In this document: positions 17,306 to 28,443 of the stretch, piece by piece
Layout of the letters: every line of letters starts with the position of its first letter
How positions within the stretch are numbered: position 1 is the stretch's first letter
Assembly: GCF_003112515.1 (NCBI RefSeq)
Contig: NZ_BEVZ01000004.1
Location: 558,001-622,000 of the forward strand
Direction of reading: 5' to 3'
Source: Streptomyces fragilis
GTDB lineage: Bacteria; Actinomycetota; Actinomycetes; Streptomycetales; Streptomycetaceae
Length of the DNA: 64,000 bases
Made by a program: the position numbers and the translations under genes
The notes under the pieces: generated by a model
Database searches by the model: none
What the model saw: only the letters and a program-made list of their open reading frames with translations
What the model was told of the DNA's origin: nothing

Positions 17306-19012
17306 TCAGCCGACCTTGATCCGGTCGTACACCGGGACGCTGAAGGGGTTCAGGGTGACGTCGGAGAGCCGCTCCGAGTAGCCGGCGGAGCCGTTCTGGT
17401 ACCAGAGCGGGATGGCGGCCATCTCGTCGCGGACCACCTCCTCGGCCTTGACGAAGGTGTCCACGGCCTTGGTGGTGTCGGACTCGGCGTTGGCCTGGTC
17501 GACCAGGTCGTCGAACTCCTGGTTGGACCACTTGCCGTCGTTGGAGGAGGCGTTGGTGTAGTAGAGCGGCTGGAGGAAGTTCTGGATCAGCGGGTAGTCC
17601 ATCTGCCAGCCGGCCCGGAAGGGGCCGGGCATCTTCTCGTCGCCGATCTGGTTGCGGTAGTCGGCGAAGGTGCCCACCGGGTTGGGGACGCAGGCCTTCC
17701 CCTGGCCCAGGGCGCGGTTGATGCTGTTGCAGACCGCCTCGACCCAGTCCCGGTGCGAGCCGGTGTCCGCGTTGAAGGTGATCTTGACCTGGCCGCCGGG
17801 CAGGCCGCCGCCCTCCTGGATGAGCTTCTTGGCGTCGCTCGGCCTGTACTCGCAGCCGTCCCCGCAGAGCCCCTCGCGGAAGCCGCCGTCCTCGCCGAGG
17901 ACCGGGGAGGTCCAGTCGGTGGCCGGGGTGCGGGTCTTCTGGAAGATGGTCTCGGTGATCTGCTTGCGGTCGATCGCCATGGACAGCCCCTTGCGGACCT
18001 TCTCCATGCCCGGCTTGTTCCACGCCTTGTCGTAGAAGGGGAAGGCCAGCGTCTGCAGGATGCCGGCGGGGGTGTTGATGTACCGGTCGCCCAGGTCGTT
18101 CGGGGCGTTCTTCAGCTGGCTGGCCGGGATGTCGTCGACCAGGTCCAGGTTGCCGGACATCAGGTCGTTGTAGGCGGTGGCGTTGTCCGTGTAGACCTTG
18201 AGGTCCACCCCGCCGTTCTGCGCCTTGTCGGGGCCGTTGTAGCCGTCCCACTTCCGCAGCGACATCTGCGAGCCCTTGGCGTAGGAGTCGACCTGGTACG
18301 GGCCGTTGCCGACCGGCTTGGCGACCCAGGCGTCGTGGTCGTCGAAGAAGGCGCGCGGCAGCGGGGCGTAGGCGTTGTAGCCCAGGGTGTCCGGGAAGGT
18401 GGAGAACTTCTGGGACAGCTTGACGGTGAAGGTCCGGTCGTCGACGGTCTTCAGGCCGGAGAGGGTGTCGGCGCTCTGCGAGCCGCTCTCCGGGTGGGTC
18501 TTGTCGTAGCCGTCGATGTACTGGAAGAAGTAGGCGTTCTTCTGGTTGTTCTTCAGGCTGGCGCCGTAGTTCCACGCGTCCACGAACGAGCGGGCGGTGA
18601 CCGGCTCGCCGTTGCTGAACTTCCAGCCGTCCTTGACCGTGATGCGGAAGTTCTGCGAGTCGGAGGTCTCGATCTTCTCGGCGAGCATGTCCTGGGCCGC
18701 GCCGGTCTTCGGGTCGTACTTCTTCAGGTTCCTGAAGATCATGTCGAGGACCTTGCCGCCCTGCACCTCGTTGGTGTTGGCCGGCTCCAGCGGGTTCTGC
18801 GGGTCGCCCCAGGACGAGCTGAGCACCGCGCCCTCGTCCCCGCCTCCGCCTCCGCCGCCACAGGCCGCGGCGAGCAGCACCACCGCGGTGGCGCCCGCGG
18901 CGGCGGCCGTGCGGGTCGCGGTGCGGGTCACGGTGCGGGGCGCGGTGCGCGCGCCCGTCACGACGCGCGGGCGCCTCGCGTCCGCCGCGCCCCCGTCTCG
19001 TCCTCGGCGCAT
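17306..19012 (-). CDS. Oligopeptide-binding lipoprotein (family 5 extracellular solute-binding protein)
   Basis: 568 residues. The N-region is unusually long and Arg/Thr-rich (RTVTRTATRTA) before a hydrophobic core and lipobox LAAAC at about residue 50, so it is exported and lipid-anchored, possibly by Tat-independent Sec. The mature protein is a cluster C SBP: LEPANTNEVQGGKVLDMIF near the N-terminus, then WKFSNGEPVTARSFVDAWN, the family's conserved WSDG-type segment (here FSNGEPVTA), and DYPLIQNFLQPLYYT. First gene of the operon 19012-13018. Upstream is an array of 11-bp repeats that could control it. Confidence 0.88.
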   Translation of the reverse strand: MRRGRDGGAADARRPRVVTGARTAPRTVTRTATRTAAAAGATAVVLLAAACGGGGGGGDEGAVLSSSWGDPQNPLEPANTNEVQGGKVLDMIFRNLKKYDPKTGAAQDMLAEKIETSDSQNFRITVKDGWKFSNGEPVTARSFVDAWNYGASLKNNQKNAYFFQYIDGYDKTHPESGSQSADTLSGLKTVDDRTFTVKLSQKFSTFPDTLGYNAYAPLPRAFFDDHDAWVAKPVGNGPYQVDSYAKGSQMSLRKWDGYNGPDKAQNGGVDLKVYTDNATAYNDLMSGNLDLVDDIPASQLKNAPNDLGDRYINTPAGILQTLAFPFYDKAWNKPGMEKVRKGLSMAIDRKQITETIFQKTRTPATDWTSPVLGEDGGFREGLCGDGCEYRPSDAKKLIQEGGGLPGGQVKITFNADTGSHRDWVEAVCNSINRALGQGKACVPNPVGTFADYRNQIGDEKMPGPFRAGWQMDYPLIQNFLQPLYYTNASSNDGKWSNQEFDDLVDQANAESDTTKAVDTFVKAEEVVRDEMAAIPLWYQNGSAGYSERLSDVTLNPFSVPVYDRIKVG

Positions 19013-19068
19013 GGCGTGCCTCCCTCTCCCTTGGCCGGGCCTGACCGGTCCCGTGTCGGGGTCCGGCC

Positions 19069-19134
19069 GGTCGGTGACCGGTCACCGACGGATCGCCGGC
19101 CGGTCGCCGACCGATCACCGACCGATCGCCGACC
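19069..19134. promoter_or_regulatory. Array of 11-bp repeats upstream of the first oligopeptide operon
   Basis: Five contiguous 11-mers: GGTCACCGACG (19080), GATCGCCGGCC (19091), GGTCGCCGACC (19102), GATCACCGACC (19113), GATCGCCGACC (19124), preceded by the inverted unit GGTCGGTGACC (19069). The period is one helical turn, so a protein could bind all copies on one face. Located 57-122 bases upstream of the start codon at 19012. Operator function is inferred. Confidence 0.6.
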
Positions 19135-19233
19135 GATTCATCCGGTGAACGATGCATATCGCCGTTGACGTTCCGGTTCACCCGATGTCCACCCGTACGG
19201 GTGAGGAGGTCGCCCGGCCGGGCGAGGGAAGGA

Positions 19234-19274
19234 CGAAGGGCCGGCAGGGGCGTGATGCCCCTGCCGGCCCTTCG
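19234..19274 (-). terminator. Terminator of the bldK-like operon
   Basis: Perfect 18-bp stem: 19234-19251 (CGAAGGGCCGGCAGGGGC) pairs with 19257-19274, 5-base loop GTGAT. It lies 20 bases past the stop codon of the last gene (19295). Confidence 0.8.
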
Positions 19275-19294
19275 TGGGCGGACCGGCCGGAAGG

Positions 19295-20446
<1,152 letters not shown>

Positions 20447-20459
20447 GTCTCGGTGCTCC

Positions 20460-21521
20460 CTAGCGCAGCCGGGGCTGGATCTTGTCGATGAAAATGGACT
20501 GCTTCTGGGCGGACGTCAGGTGGCAGGCGGTGTCCCGGCCTTCACCCAGCTCGGGCGTCACCGTCGTGCAGAGGTCCCCGGCCACCTGGTCCTTGAAGAC
20601 GCAACGCGGACTGAAGCGGCAACCCGTCGGCGGGTTGAGCAGCGACGGCGGGGTGCCCGGGATCGGCTCGAGGGCGATGTCGACATCGCTGTCCAGCCGC
20701 GGCATCGAGCTGAGCAGACCCCAGGTGTAGGGGTGGCGGGGCGTGTGCAGGACCTCGCGGACGGTGCCTCGTTCCATGGCCCTGCCGCCGTACATCACCA
20801 TGATGTCGTCCGCCATGTTGGCGATGACGCCCAGGTCGTGGGTGATGAAGATGATCGCGGAGCCGAACTCCTGCTGAAGGTCCTTCAGCAGGTCGAGAAT
20901 CTGCGCCTGCACGGTCACGTCGAGCGCGGTGGTCGGCTCGTCCGCGATCAGCAGCTCCGGGTCGCACATCAGGGCCATGGCGATCATGGCGCGCTGGCGC
21001 ATACCGCCGGAGAACTGGTGCGGGTAGTCGTCGAAGCGCAGCTTGGGCTGCGGGATGCCGACCTTCTCCAGCATCTGGACGGCGCGGTCCTTCGCCTCCT
21101 TCTTGGAGGCACCCCTGTGCTTCATGTAGGGCTCGGACAGCTGCCGGCCGACCGTGTAGTACGGCGACATCGCGGTCAGCGGGTCCTGGAAGATCATCGC
21201 CATCTTGTTGCCGCGGAGCTTCTGCAGCTCACGCTCGGAAGCGGTGAGGAGTTCCTGGCCGTCGAGGTTGATCGACCCCTCGATGGTGCTGGTATCCGGG
21301 TTGTGCAGGCCCAGGACCGTCAGGTTGGTGACGGACTTTCCGGAGCCCGACTCGCCCACGATGCCGAGCGTCTTGCCCCGCTCGACGTCGAAGGAGAGGC
21401 CGTCGACCGCCTTGACGATGCCGTCCTCCGTGGAGAAACGCACCCGCAGGTCGCGGACCGAGAGGAACGCGTCCGAGCCGGTCGTCCTCGGCACGTCCTC
21501 AGTCATGGTCTGAGAGGTCAC
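20460..21521 (-). CDS. bldKD: BldK-type oligopeptide importer ATPase (OppD type)
   Basis: 353-residue nucleotide-binding subunit. Walker A GESGSGKSVTNL, Q-loop MIFQDPLTAMSPYYTVG, signature FSGGMRQRAMIAMALM, Walker B LLIADEPTTALD, switch His FITHDLGVIANM, then the D-type oligo_HPY stretch PPTGCRFSPRCVFKDQ. Starts 15 bases after the permease stop at 21537. Codon use is a little less GC-extreme than in the neighbouring first operon, as in the rest of this operon, which suggests a highly expressed or older core locus. Confidence 0.82.
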   Translation of the reverse strand: MTSQTMTEDVPRTTGSDAFLSVRDLRVRFSTEDGIVKAVDGLSFDVERGKTLGIVGESGSGKSVTNLTVLGLHNPDTSTIEGSINLDGQELLTASERELQKLRGNKMAMIFQDPLTAMSPYYTVGRQLSEPYMKHRGASKKEAKDRAVQMLEKVGIPQPKLRFDDYPHQFSGGMRQRAMIAMALMCDPELLIADEPTTALDVTVQAQILDLLKDLQQEFGSAIIFITHDLGVIANMADDIMVMYGGRAMERGTVREVLHTPRHPYTWGLLSSMPRLDSDVDIALEPIPGTPPSLLNPPTGCRFSPRCVFKDQVAGDLCTTVTPELGEGRDTACHLTSAQKQSIFIDKIQPRLR

Positions 21522-21536
21522 TGTGGTTCGTTCTTC

Positions 21537-22514
21537 CTAGGAGAGCCGGATACGCGGGTCGACGTACGCGTACAGGATGTCGGTGACCATGTTGCAGATC
21601 AGGATGAAGAAAGCGGAGACCAGCATCACGCCCATGGTCAGCGGCAGGTCCTTGGTCGTGGCGCCGTCGACGGCGAGCCGGCCGAGGCCGTGCAGCGAGA
21701 AGGTCAGCTCGGTGACGACACCGCCGGAGAGCAGGCTGGAGATGTCGATGCCGATCACCGTCAGGATCGGGATCAGCGAGCCTCGCCACGCGTAACGGAA
21801 GAAGACGTACTTCTTGCTCATCCCCTTGGCCCGCGCGGTTCGCACGTGCTCCTCCTGGAGCTGCTGCACCAGCTCGGAGCGCGCCATACGCGTGTACTGG
21901 GCCGTGAAGATCGTCGACATCACCAGGATGGGGATCCACAGGCCGGCGAGCCACAGGAACGGATTCTCCAGGAAAGGGTAGTACTTCGGGTTCTCGAACC
22001 AGCCGGTGCTCCACACGAACAGCAGCAGGGCGAGCGGGCCGAGGAGGTAGATCTGGAAGGAGCTCAGCACCGTCGAGGCACCGGTGGCGAACTTGTCGAC
22101 CGCGGTGCCCTTCTTGTACGCGGCGATCATTCCGGCCGCCAGACCGATGAACAGGAAGACGACCAGTCCGCCGACGGTCAGCGACAGGGTCAGCGGCATG
22201 CGGTCCACGACGGTGTCCCAGACCAGCTCGTTGCTGGAGTAGGAGACGCCCAGGCACGGGGCGCTGCAGTGCCCGGTCGGGAAGTCACGGCCCATCACGA
22301 TGCCGGACATGAAGTCCCACCACTGCTGGAACAGCGGCAGATCAAGGCCCATGGCGTGCCGGATGGACTCGATTCTCGCAGGCGAGCAGTCCTTGCCGCA
22401 GGCAAGTGAGGCGTAATCGGAGGGTCCGGAAAGGAACAGGAAGAACGTCACCGTTCCGATCAGGAAAAGCGTGATCACGGCACCCATTGAGCGCCGGAGG
22501 ATGAACTTGAACAT
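21537..22514 (-). CDS. bldKC: BldK-type oligopeptide importer permease (OppB type)
   Basis: 325-residue permease. ATG 22514 (MFKFILRRSMGAVITLFLIG) is the natural OppB-type start; the 25 codons upstream in frame run through a stem-loop and are excluded. A large extracytoplasmic loop with paired cysteines (CGKDCSPARIESIRHAM...HCSAPCLG) follows the first helix; DLPLFQQWWDFMSGIVMGRDF is family-typical. ATPase-contact loop: ARAKGMSKKYVFFRYAWRGSLIPIL. Follows bldKB by 97 bases that contain a 15-bp hairpin. Confidence 0.82.
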   Translation of the reverse strand: MFKFILRRSMGAVITLFLIGTVTFFLFLSGPSDYASLACGKDCSPARIESIRHAMGLDLPLFQQWWDFMSGIVMGRDFPTGHCSAPCLGVSYSSNELVWDTVVDRMPLTLSLTVGGLVVFLFIGLAAGMIAAYKKGTAVDKFATGASTVLSSFQIYLLGPLALLLFVWSTGWFENPKYYPFLENPFLWLAGLWIPILVMSTIFTAQYTRMARSELVQQLQEEHVRTARAKGMSKKYVFFRYAWRGSLIPILTVIGIDISSLLSGGVVTELTFSLHGLGRLAVDGATTKDLPLTMGVMLVSAFFILICNMVTDILYAYVDPRIRLS

Positions 22515-22558
22515 GGCGGGGAGCTGCTCTCTGCGGAAACGGAGACGGGGGTCACGGA

Positions 22559-22598
22559 ACCGCGGGGATGCGCTCCGCCTGGTGCGCATCCCCGCGGT
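22559..22598 (-). terminator. Intercistronic hairpin between bldKB and bldKC
   Basis: Perfect 15-bp stem ACCGCGGGGATGCGC / GCGCATCCCCGCGGT (22559-22573 with 22584-22598), 10-base loop, beginning 13 bases past the bldKB stop. Position inside the operon suggests a partial terminator or 3'-end stabiliser that raises binding-protein output relative to the permease and ATPases. Confidence 0.7.
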
Positions 22599-22611
22599 CA
22601 GCCGAGGGGCG

Positions 22612-24405
22612 TCAGGACTTCAGGAAGAGGTCGTTGACGTTGATGTAGCTCGACTCGACGCTGTAGCGAGCGCCACCGATGTTCGAACCGAACAGCTGCA
22701 GCTGCTTCGTGTAATACAGCGGCGCACCGGGGTTGATCTCCTCGAGGAGGTACTCGTGCGCCTCCTGCCAGGTGGCGGCGGCCTCCTCGGGCTTCTGCCC
22801 GAGAGCCTTGTCGATCAGCTGCTGGACCTTCTCGTCACGGATGTGCGAGTAGTTCGGCGAACCGTCCTGGAGCTGCGACGGGTCGTAGACCGGGGTGACG
22901 ACGGTGGACGGCGACGGCCAGTCCTGGCCCCAGCCGGTCATGTAGACGTCGTACGGGTTGTCGACCTTGCCGATCTGCTCGTAGAAGCTGGCGGCCTCGA
23001 CCTCCTTGGCGACGACGTCGAGACCGAGCGAGGTCAGCGAGCTCTCGATGGTGGCCTTCTGCTTCTGGCCGAGCTCGTTGTTGCGGTACGCGTAGACGAT
23101 CTTCTTGTCCTCGGCCGGAACGTCCTTCAGGAGCTCCTTGGCCTTGGCGACGTCGCCCTTGGGGTTCTTCAGACGGCCGTACGGGTCGTAGTCGGCCTTG
23201 TAGCCCGGCAGGGTCGGCGCGAAGTAGTTCGGCGCCGGGTCGCCGGCGTAGCTGCCGCCGTCGAGGGCGAGCACCGCCTCGGCGTTGATGCCGATGGTGA
23301 TGGCGTCGCGGACCTTCTTGTTCTTGACGCGGTCAAGGTTGAAGTTCAGCTGCCACACGTAGGGCTGGTAGCCCTCGACCGTGCGGGAGCGCAGCTTCTT
23401 GTCCCGGACGACCTTGGGGATCTGCGGCGCGTCGACGGAGCCGGTGAACTGGATCGCGTTCTTGTCGTCACCCTGGTCGGCGATCAGACGCTGGGTCTGG
23501 GTCGGGCCGGTGATGCCGATCTCGAACTCCCAGGCGTCCGGGTACGCGTTGCGCACCGGGTCGCTCTCGGCCTTCCACTTGTCGTTGCGGACCAGCTTCA
23601 GCGACTTGCCCGGCTTGAACTCGGCGATCTTGTACGGGCCGGTGGCGACGGGCTTCTTGTCGTACTTCTCCTTGGTGTCGGTCTCTTCCGGCACCAGGGC
23701 GTAGCCCGGCATGGTCAGCATCTGCGGCACGTCGAGCTGCGGCTTCTCGAAGTGGAAGATGATCGTCTTGTCGTCCGGGGTCTCCAGGACGGAGTCCGGC
23801 AGGTGCTTCTTCTTGAAGCCGCCGTCCGGCAGGTCCTTGCGGTAGTCCGCGCCGCTCAGCCAGGTCTGCAGGTACGTCGGGCCGTCGAAGATGAACTCGG
23901 CGTACTGACGCTCGATGGTGTGGCGGACGTCGGCGGAGTTGATCGGGTTGCCGTTCTCGTCCTCAAGGCCTTCCTTGAGGGTGTACGTCCAGGTCTTGCC
24001 GTCGTCGGACGACTTGCCGGAGTCGGTGGCGAGGTCACCGACCACGGTGAGGTTGCCGTCGGCGTCCTCCTGGAAGTTCGTCAGCCCCCGGTGGACGAGG
24101 TTGGCCCACAGACCGGCGTCGGAGACGTAGATCTGACCCGGGTCCATGTGGGTCAGGTCGGTCTCGGAGTAGGCCTTGATGGTGCCGCCGGCCTTGGCGC
24201 CCTTGACCGGGGCGGCCGGACCGTTGGAAGCAGCGGCGTCCGCGTACTGAACCGGCTTCTGCTGCTTCTTGGCCTCGTCCTGCGTCTTCGCCTTGGACTC
24301 GCCCTTGCTCCCGCCGTCGTTGGAGGAGCAGCCGGTCAGTGCCAGCGAACCGGCAGCCAGGGCCACCACTATGGCGCGTGTGGTGCGCTTGTTGAAGGTT
24401 CTCAT
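22612..24405 (-). CDS. bldKB: BldK-type oligopeptide-binding lipoprotein
   Basis: 597 residues. Signal peptide MRTFNKRTTRAIVVALAAGSLALTGC with lipobox LTGC (Cys 26), so a surface lipoprotein that captures peptide for the permease. Mature part is SBP family 5: DLTHMDPGQIYVSDAGLWANLVHRGL, GKTWTYTLKEGLEDENGNPINSADV, TGWGQDWPSPSTVV. In S. coelicolor BldKB takes up an extracellular signalling oligopeptide required for aerial hyphae on rich medium (established for that species). Lies between two permease genes, the diagnostic BldK arrangement, and is followed by a hairpin. Confidence 0.83.
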   Translation of the reverse strand: MRTFNKRTTRAIVVALAAGSLALTGCSSNDGGSKGESKAKTQDEAKKQQKPVQYADAAASNGPAAPVKGAKAGGTIKAYSETDLTHMDPGQIYVSDAGLWANLVHRGLTNFQEDADGNLTVVGDLATDSGKSSDDGKTWTYTLKEGLEDENGNPINSADVRHTIERQYAEFIFDGPTYLQTWLSGADYRKDLPDGGFKKKHLPDSVLETPDDKTIIFHFEKPQLDVPQMLTMPGYALVPEETDTKEKYDKKPVATGPYKIAEFKPGKSLKLVRNDKWKAESDPVRNAYPDAWEFEIGITGPTQTQRLIADQGDDKNAIQFTGSVDAPQIPKVVRDKKLRSRTVEGYQPYVWQLNFNLDRVKNKKVRDAITIGINAEAVLALDGGSYAGDPAPNYFAPTLPGYKADYDPYGRLKNPKGDVAKAKELLKDVPAEDKKIVYAYRNNELGQKQKATIESSLTSLGLDVVAKEVEAASFYEQIGKVDNPYDVYMTGWGQDWPSPSTVVTPVYDPSQLQDGSPNYSHIRDEKVQQLIDKALGQKPEEAAATWQEAHEYLLEEINPGAPLYYTKQLQLFGSNIGGARYSVESSYINVNDLFLKS

Positions 24406-24506
24406 GACGAGTGGATACCTACCTGTCGATTGTTTCCTGAGTACTGCCGAGACACAGGCCCGATGAAGCCGGGCCGGGGGCGACAGTCACCCCCCACCAA
24501 GGACGG

Positions 24507-25541
24507 TCACCGTCCGGACTTGGGGTCGAAGGCGTCCCGTACGGAGTCTCCGAGAAGGTTGAAGGCCAGAACGAAGATCACCAGTGCGAGACCGGGGAAG
24601 AAGATGTAGGACGGGACCATCTGCGTGTAGTCGGCACCGTTGGCGAAGAGACGGCCCCAGTCAGGGGTCGGCTCGACGAAGCCGACGCCGGCGAAGGAGA
24701 GGAACGCGATGGTCAGGATGGTGCTGGGCAGCGTGTAGGTGAACTGGACGATGATCGGGGAGACCACGTTGGGCAGGATCTCCTTGAAGACGATCCGCCA
24801 GTTGGAGGCCCCGGAGACCTTGGCGGCCTCCACGAACTCCCGCTCGCGCAGCATCATCACGACCGACCGCACCAGGCGGGACATGCCCATCCATCCCAGG
24901 ATCCACAGCACGATCAGCATGGCGAGGGCCCGGAAGTAGGTCGGGGTCTCCTCCTGCGGATCGACGAAGAGCGCCGTGATGACCGGCATGAAGGCGATGA
25001 AGAACAGCTGGCTCGGGAACGCGAGGAAGAAGTCCGTGACCCGTCCGACGAAGAAGTCGGTCTTGCCGCCCAGGAAGCCCGCGACGAGACCGATGACCAC
25101 GCCCGTCACCATGCACAGCACGGTGACCAGCAGCGCCATCAGCAGCGAGGTGCGGATGCCGTAGATCAGGAGGGCGAACATGTCACGGCCCAATTCGGGT
25201 TCCACGCCGAACCAGTGGTCTCCCGAGACTCCGCCGAACGTTCCGAGCGGCAGACCGAACTCGTCGATCACCGGCTTGTCGCTGTACGCCGGGTCCTGGC
25301 CGTACATGGTGTACGGGTCGGTGCCGCTCAGCATGGTGAGCAGCGGGGCCGCGAGGCCGATGACGAAATACGCGAGGACGATCCACGCGCAGATCACGCC
25401 GACGCGATCGCGCTTGAAGCGCATCCACATCAACTGACCGGGGGACCGGCCCTCCAGCGTCGGTTCGGCCGCTTCGGGCTTCGCCTCGCCCTCGGCGGCG
25501 ACCTTCGTCGCGCTGTCCTCGATCTCGATCGGACTTGTCAC
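24507..25541 (-). CDS. bldKA: BldK-type oligopeptide importer permease (OppC type)
   Basis: 344-residue permease, first gene of the operon. GTG start at 25541 (reads TSPIEIEDSATKV...). Residues 1-35 form an acidic cytoplasmic extension, then GQLMWMRFKRDRVGVICAWIVLA opens the OppC core; a long outer loop (DPYTMYGQDPAYSDKP...WFGVEPELGRDMFALLIYGIR) is typical. The ATPase-contact loop is VEAAKVSGASNWRIVFKEILPNVVSPII. A permease preceding the binding protein is unusual for Opp/Dpp systems and characteristic of bldK. An upstream small ORF ends 166 bases before it. Confidence 0.82.
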   Translation of the reverse strand: MTSPIEIEDSATKVAAEGEAKPEAAEPTLEGRSPGQLMWMRFKRDRVGVICAWIVLAYFVIGLAAPLLTMLSGTDPYTMYGQDPAYSDKPVIDEFGLPLGTFGGVSGDHWFGVEPELGRDMFALLIYGIRTSLLMALLVTVLCMVTGVVIGLVAGFLGGKTDFFVGRVTDFFLAFPSQLFFIAFMPVITALFVDPQEETPTYFRALAMLIVLWILGWMGMSRLVRSVVMMLREREFVEAAKVSGASNWRIVFKEILPNVVSPIIVQFTYTLPSTILTIAFLSFAGVGFVEPTPDWGRLFANGADYTQMVPSYIFFPGLALVIFVLAFNLLGDSVRDAFDPKSGR

Positions 25542-25707
25542 TGTTCGCCCATCTCGCGTCTGGGTTTGCCGCGTTCGGCATCCGGTACGGGTGTACCTGG
25601 TGCCGGCCCGTCGGCCGGATCATGAAGTGTCAGAGAACCCGGATTGATGGCGGGCCACCACGTACCTACGCGCGTAGCGCTGTTCGCGGGGACCACCGGG
25701 AGTGGGT

Positions 25708-25788
25708 TCAGAGCCAGTCGTCGAGCCCGCAGGCCTGGACGCGGCCGGCGGACGACCGGGCCCACAGGCTGCTTGTCACACCACCCAT
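25708..25788 (-). CDS. Candidate 26-residue peptide ORF upstream of bldKA
   Basis: ATG 25788 is preceded by GAGGAGGAG (complement of 25793-25801) with 4 bases between, as strong a ribosome site as any gene in the window. The peptide starts MGGVTSSLWARSS and ends QACGLDDWL before TGA; it has two Trp, one Cys and an acidic C-terminus and no signal sequence. It is on the bldK strand, ending 166 bases before bldKA. It could be a regulatory leader peptide or a small free peptide; I do not recognise it. Whether it is translated needs conservation or ribosome profiling. Confidence 0.4.
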   Translation of the reverse strand: MGGVTSSLWARSSAGRVQACGLDDWL

Positions 25789-26161
25789 GGGACTCCTCCT
25801 CATGACTCCACGTGTTCACCAACAGGGGAGGGAGCACGCCACTGCCACGTCACCACCGGTGACGGCGGCAGATGGACGAACACCCCCCATGGCGTCGATG
25901 GTTCGTACCGCGTTCCGCAGAGGCAGCGGACTGTTCACCGAAGCGCCATGCCGCTAACTATCTGCCATGACCCCGGACCGGGACCACTGTCTATTGGTCT
26001 CGGTTCAATCACATCTCGCGCCCAAATTCCCAGACTCCAGACATTCCGACGACCACGAGAAGCCCACGAAACGGACGTGTTACATGGCTACCGGTCGAAG
26101 CGCGCCGAATACCGGACATCGCGCAAGTCAAAGTGGTTGCGTCCGGAGGCGCCCCGGAAAC

Positions 26162-26204
26162 CCCGGAAGCCCGGGCGCCCCTGTGGGGCGCCCGGGCTTC
26201 CGGG
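26162..26204 (-). terminator. typA terminator
   Basis: Perfect 20-bp stem: 26162-26181 (CCCGGAAGCCCGGGCGCCCC) with 26185-26204, 3-base loop TGT, starting 40 bases past the typA stop. The longest perfect hairpin seen in the window. Confidence 0.85.
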
Positions 26205-26244
26205 AACGGGCCGTGCGCGGCCGCGTGGCGGCCGGCGAGGCGGC

Positions 26245-28152
<1,908 letters not shown>

Positions 28153-28392
28153 ATTGCGACTATCTCCCGGAGTGTGAGGTGGCCAAACGCGCGCCTCGGT
28201 GGGTGGCGCGGGGCCTTCTGCCGGGCTGTTGCACGCCACGGCCTTACCCCATCGTACGGGGGTACGGCGGCTTTTCCCGCCCCAGGGAGAGTCTGCCCAG
28301 CTCATCGCCCTTTTGTGCCGCCTCCGCTCCGCCCTCCACCGGCTCCCGCGGCAGCCACCGCCCGCGCGGCACCCGGGGCGGCCGGCCTCCCG

Positions 28393-28438
28393 CGCCCTGA
28401 GCGGCCCCGCTCCCGAGGGGGCGGGGCCGCTCAGGGCG
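28393..28438 (-). terminator. Terminator of the orphan peptide-binding protein gene
   Basis: Perfect 18-bp stem CGCCCTGAGCGGCCCCGC (28393-28410) with 28421-28438 and a 10-base loop, 5 bases past the stop at 28444. Confidence 0.8.
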
Positions 28439-28443
28439 GAGGA

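Larger units (their letters stand above)
25542..26244. other. bldK upstream region, AT-richer than average
   Basis: 703 bases between bldKA and typA. From left: a 6-bp hairpin CCGGCC/GGCCGG at 25603-25618, a 12-base palindrome CTACGCGCGTAG at 25666-25677, the small ORF 25708-25788, a relatively AT-rich stretch (about 25960-26100) that is the best place for the bldK promoter, and the typA terminator at 26162-26204. Longer frames crossing it lack coding bias. Confidence 0.6.

Noticed and set aside
25538..25837. 99-codon minus frame ending at the bldKA start
   Set aside because: Its stop overlaps the bldKA start, which is suggestive, but codon use and composition are not coding-like; the smaller frame inside the same region has the better ribosome site.
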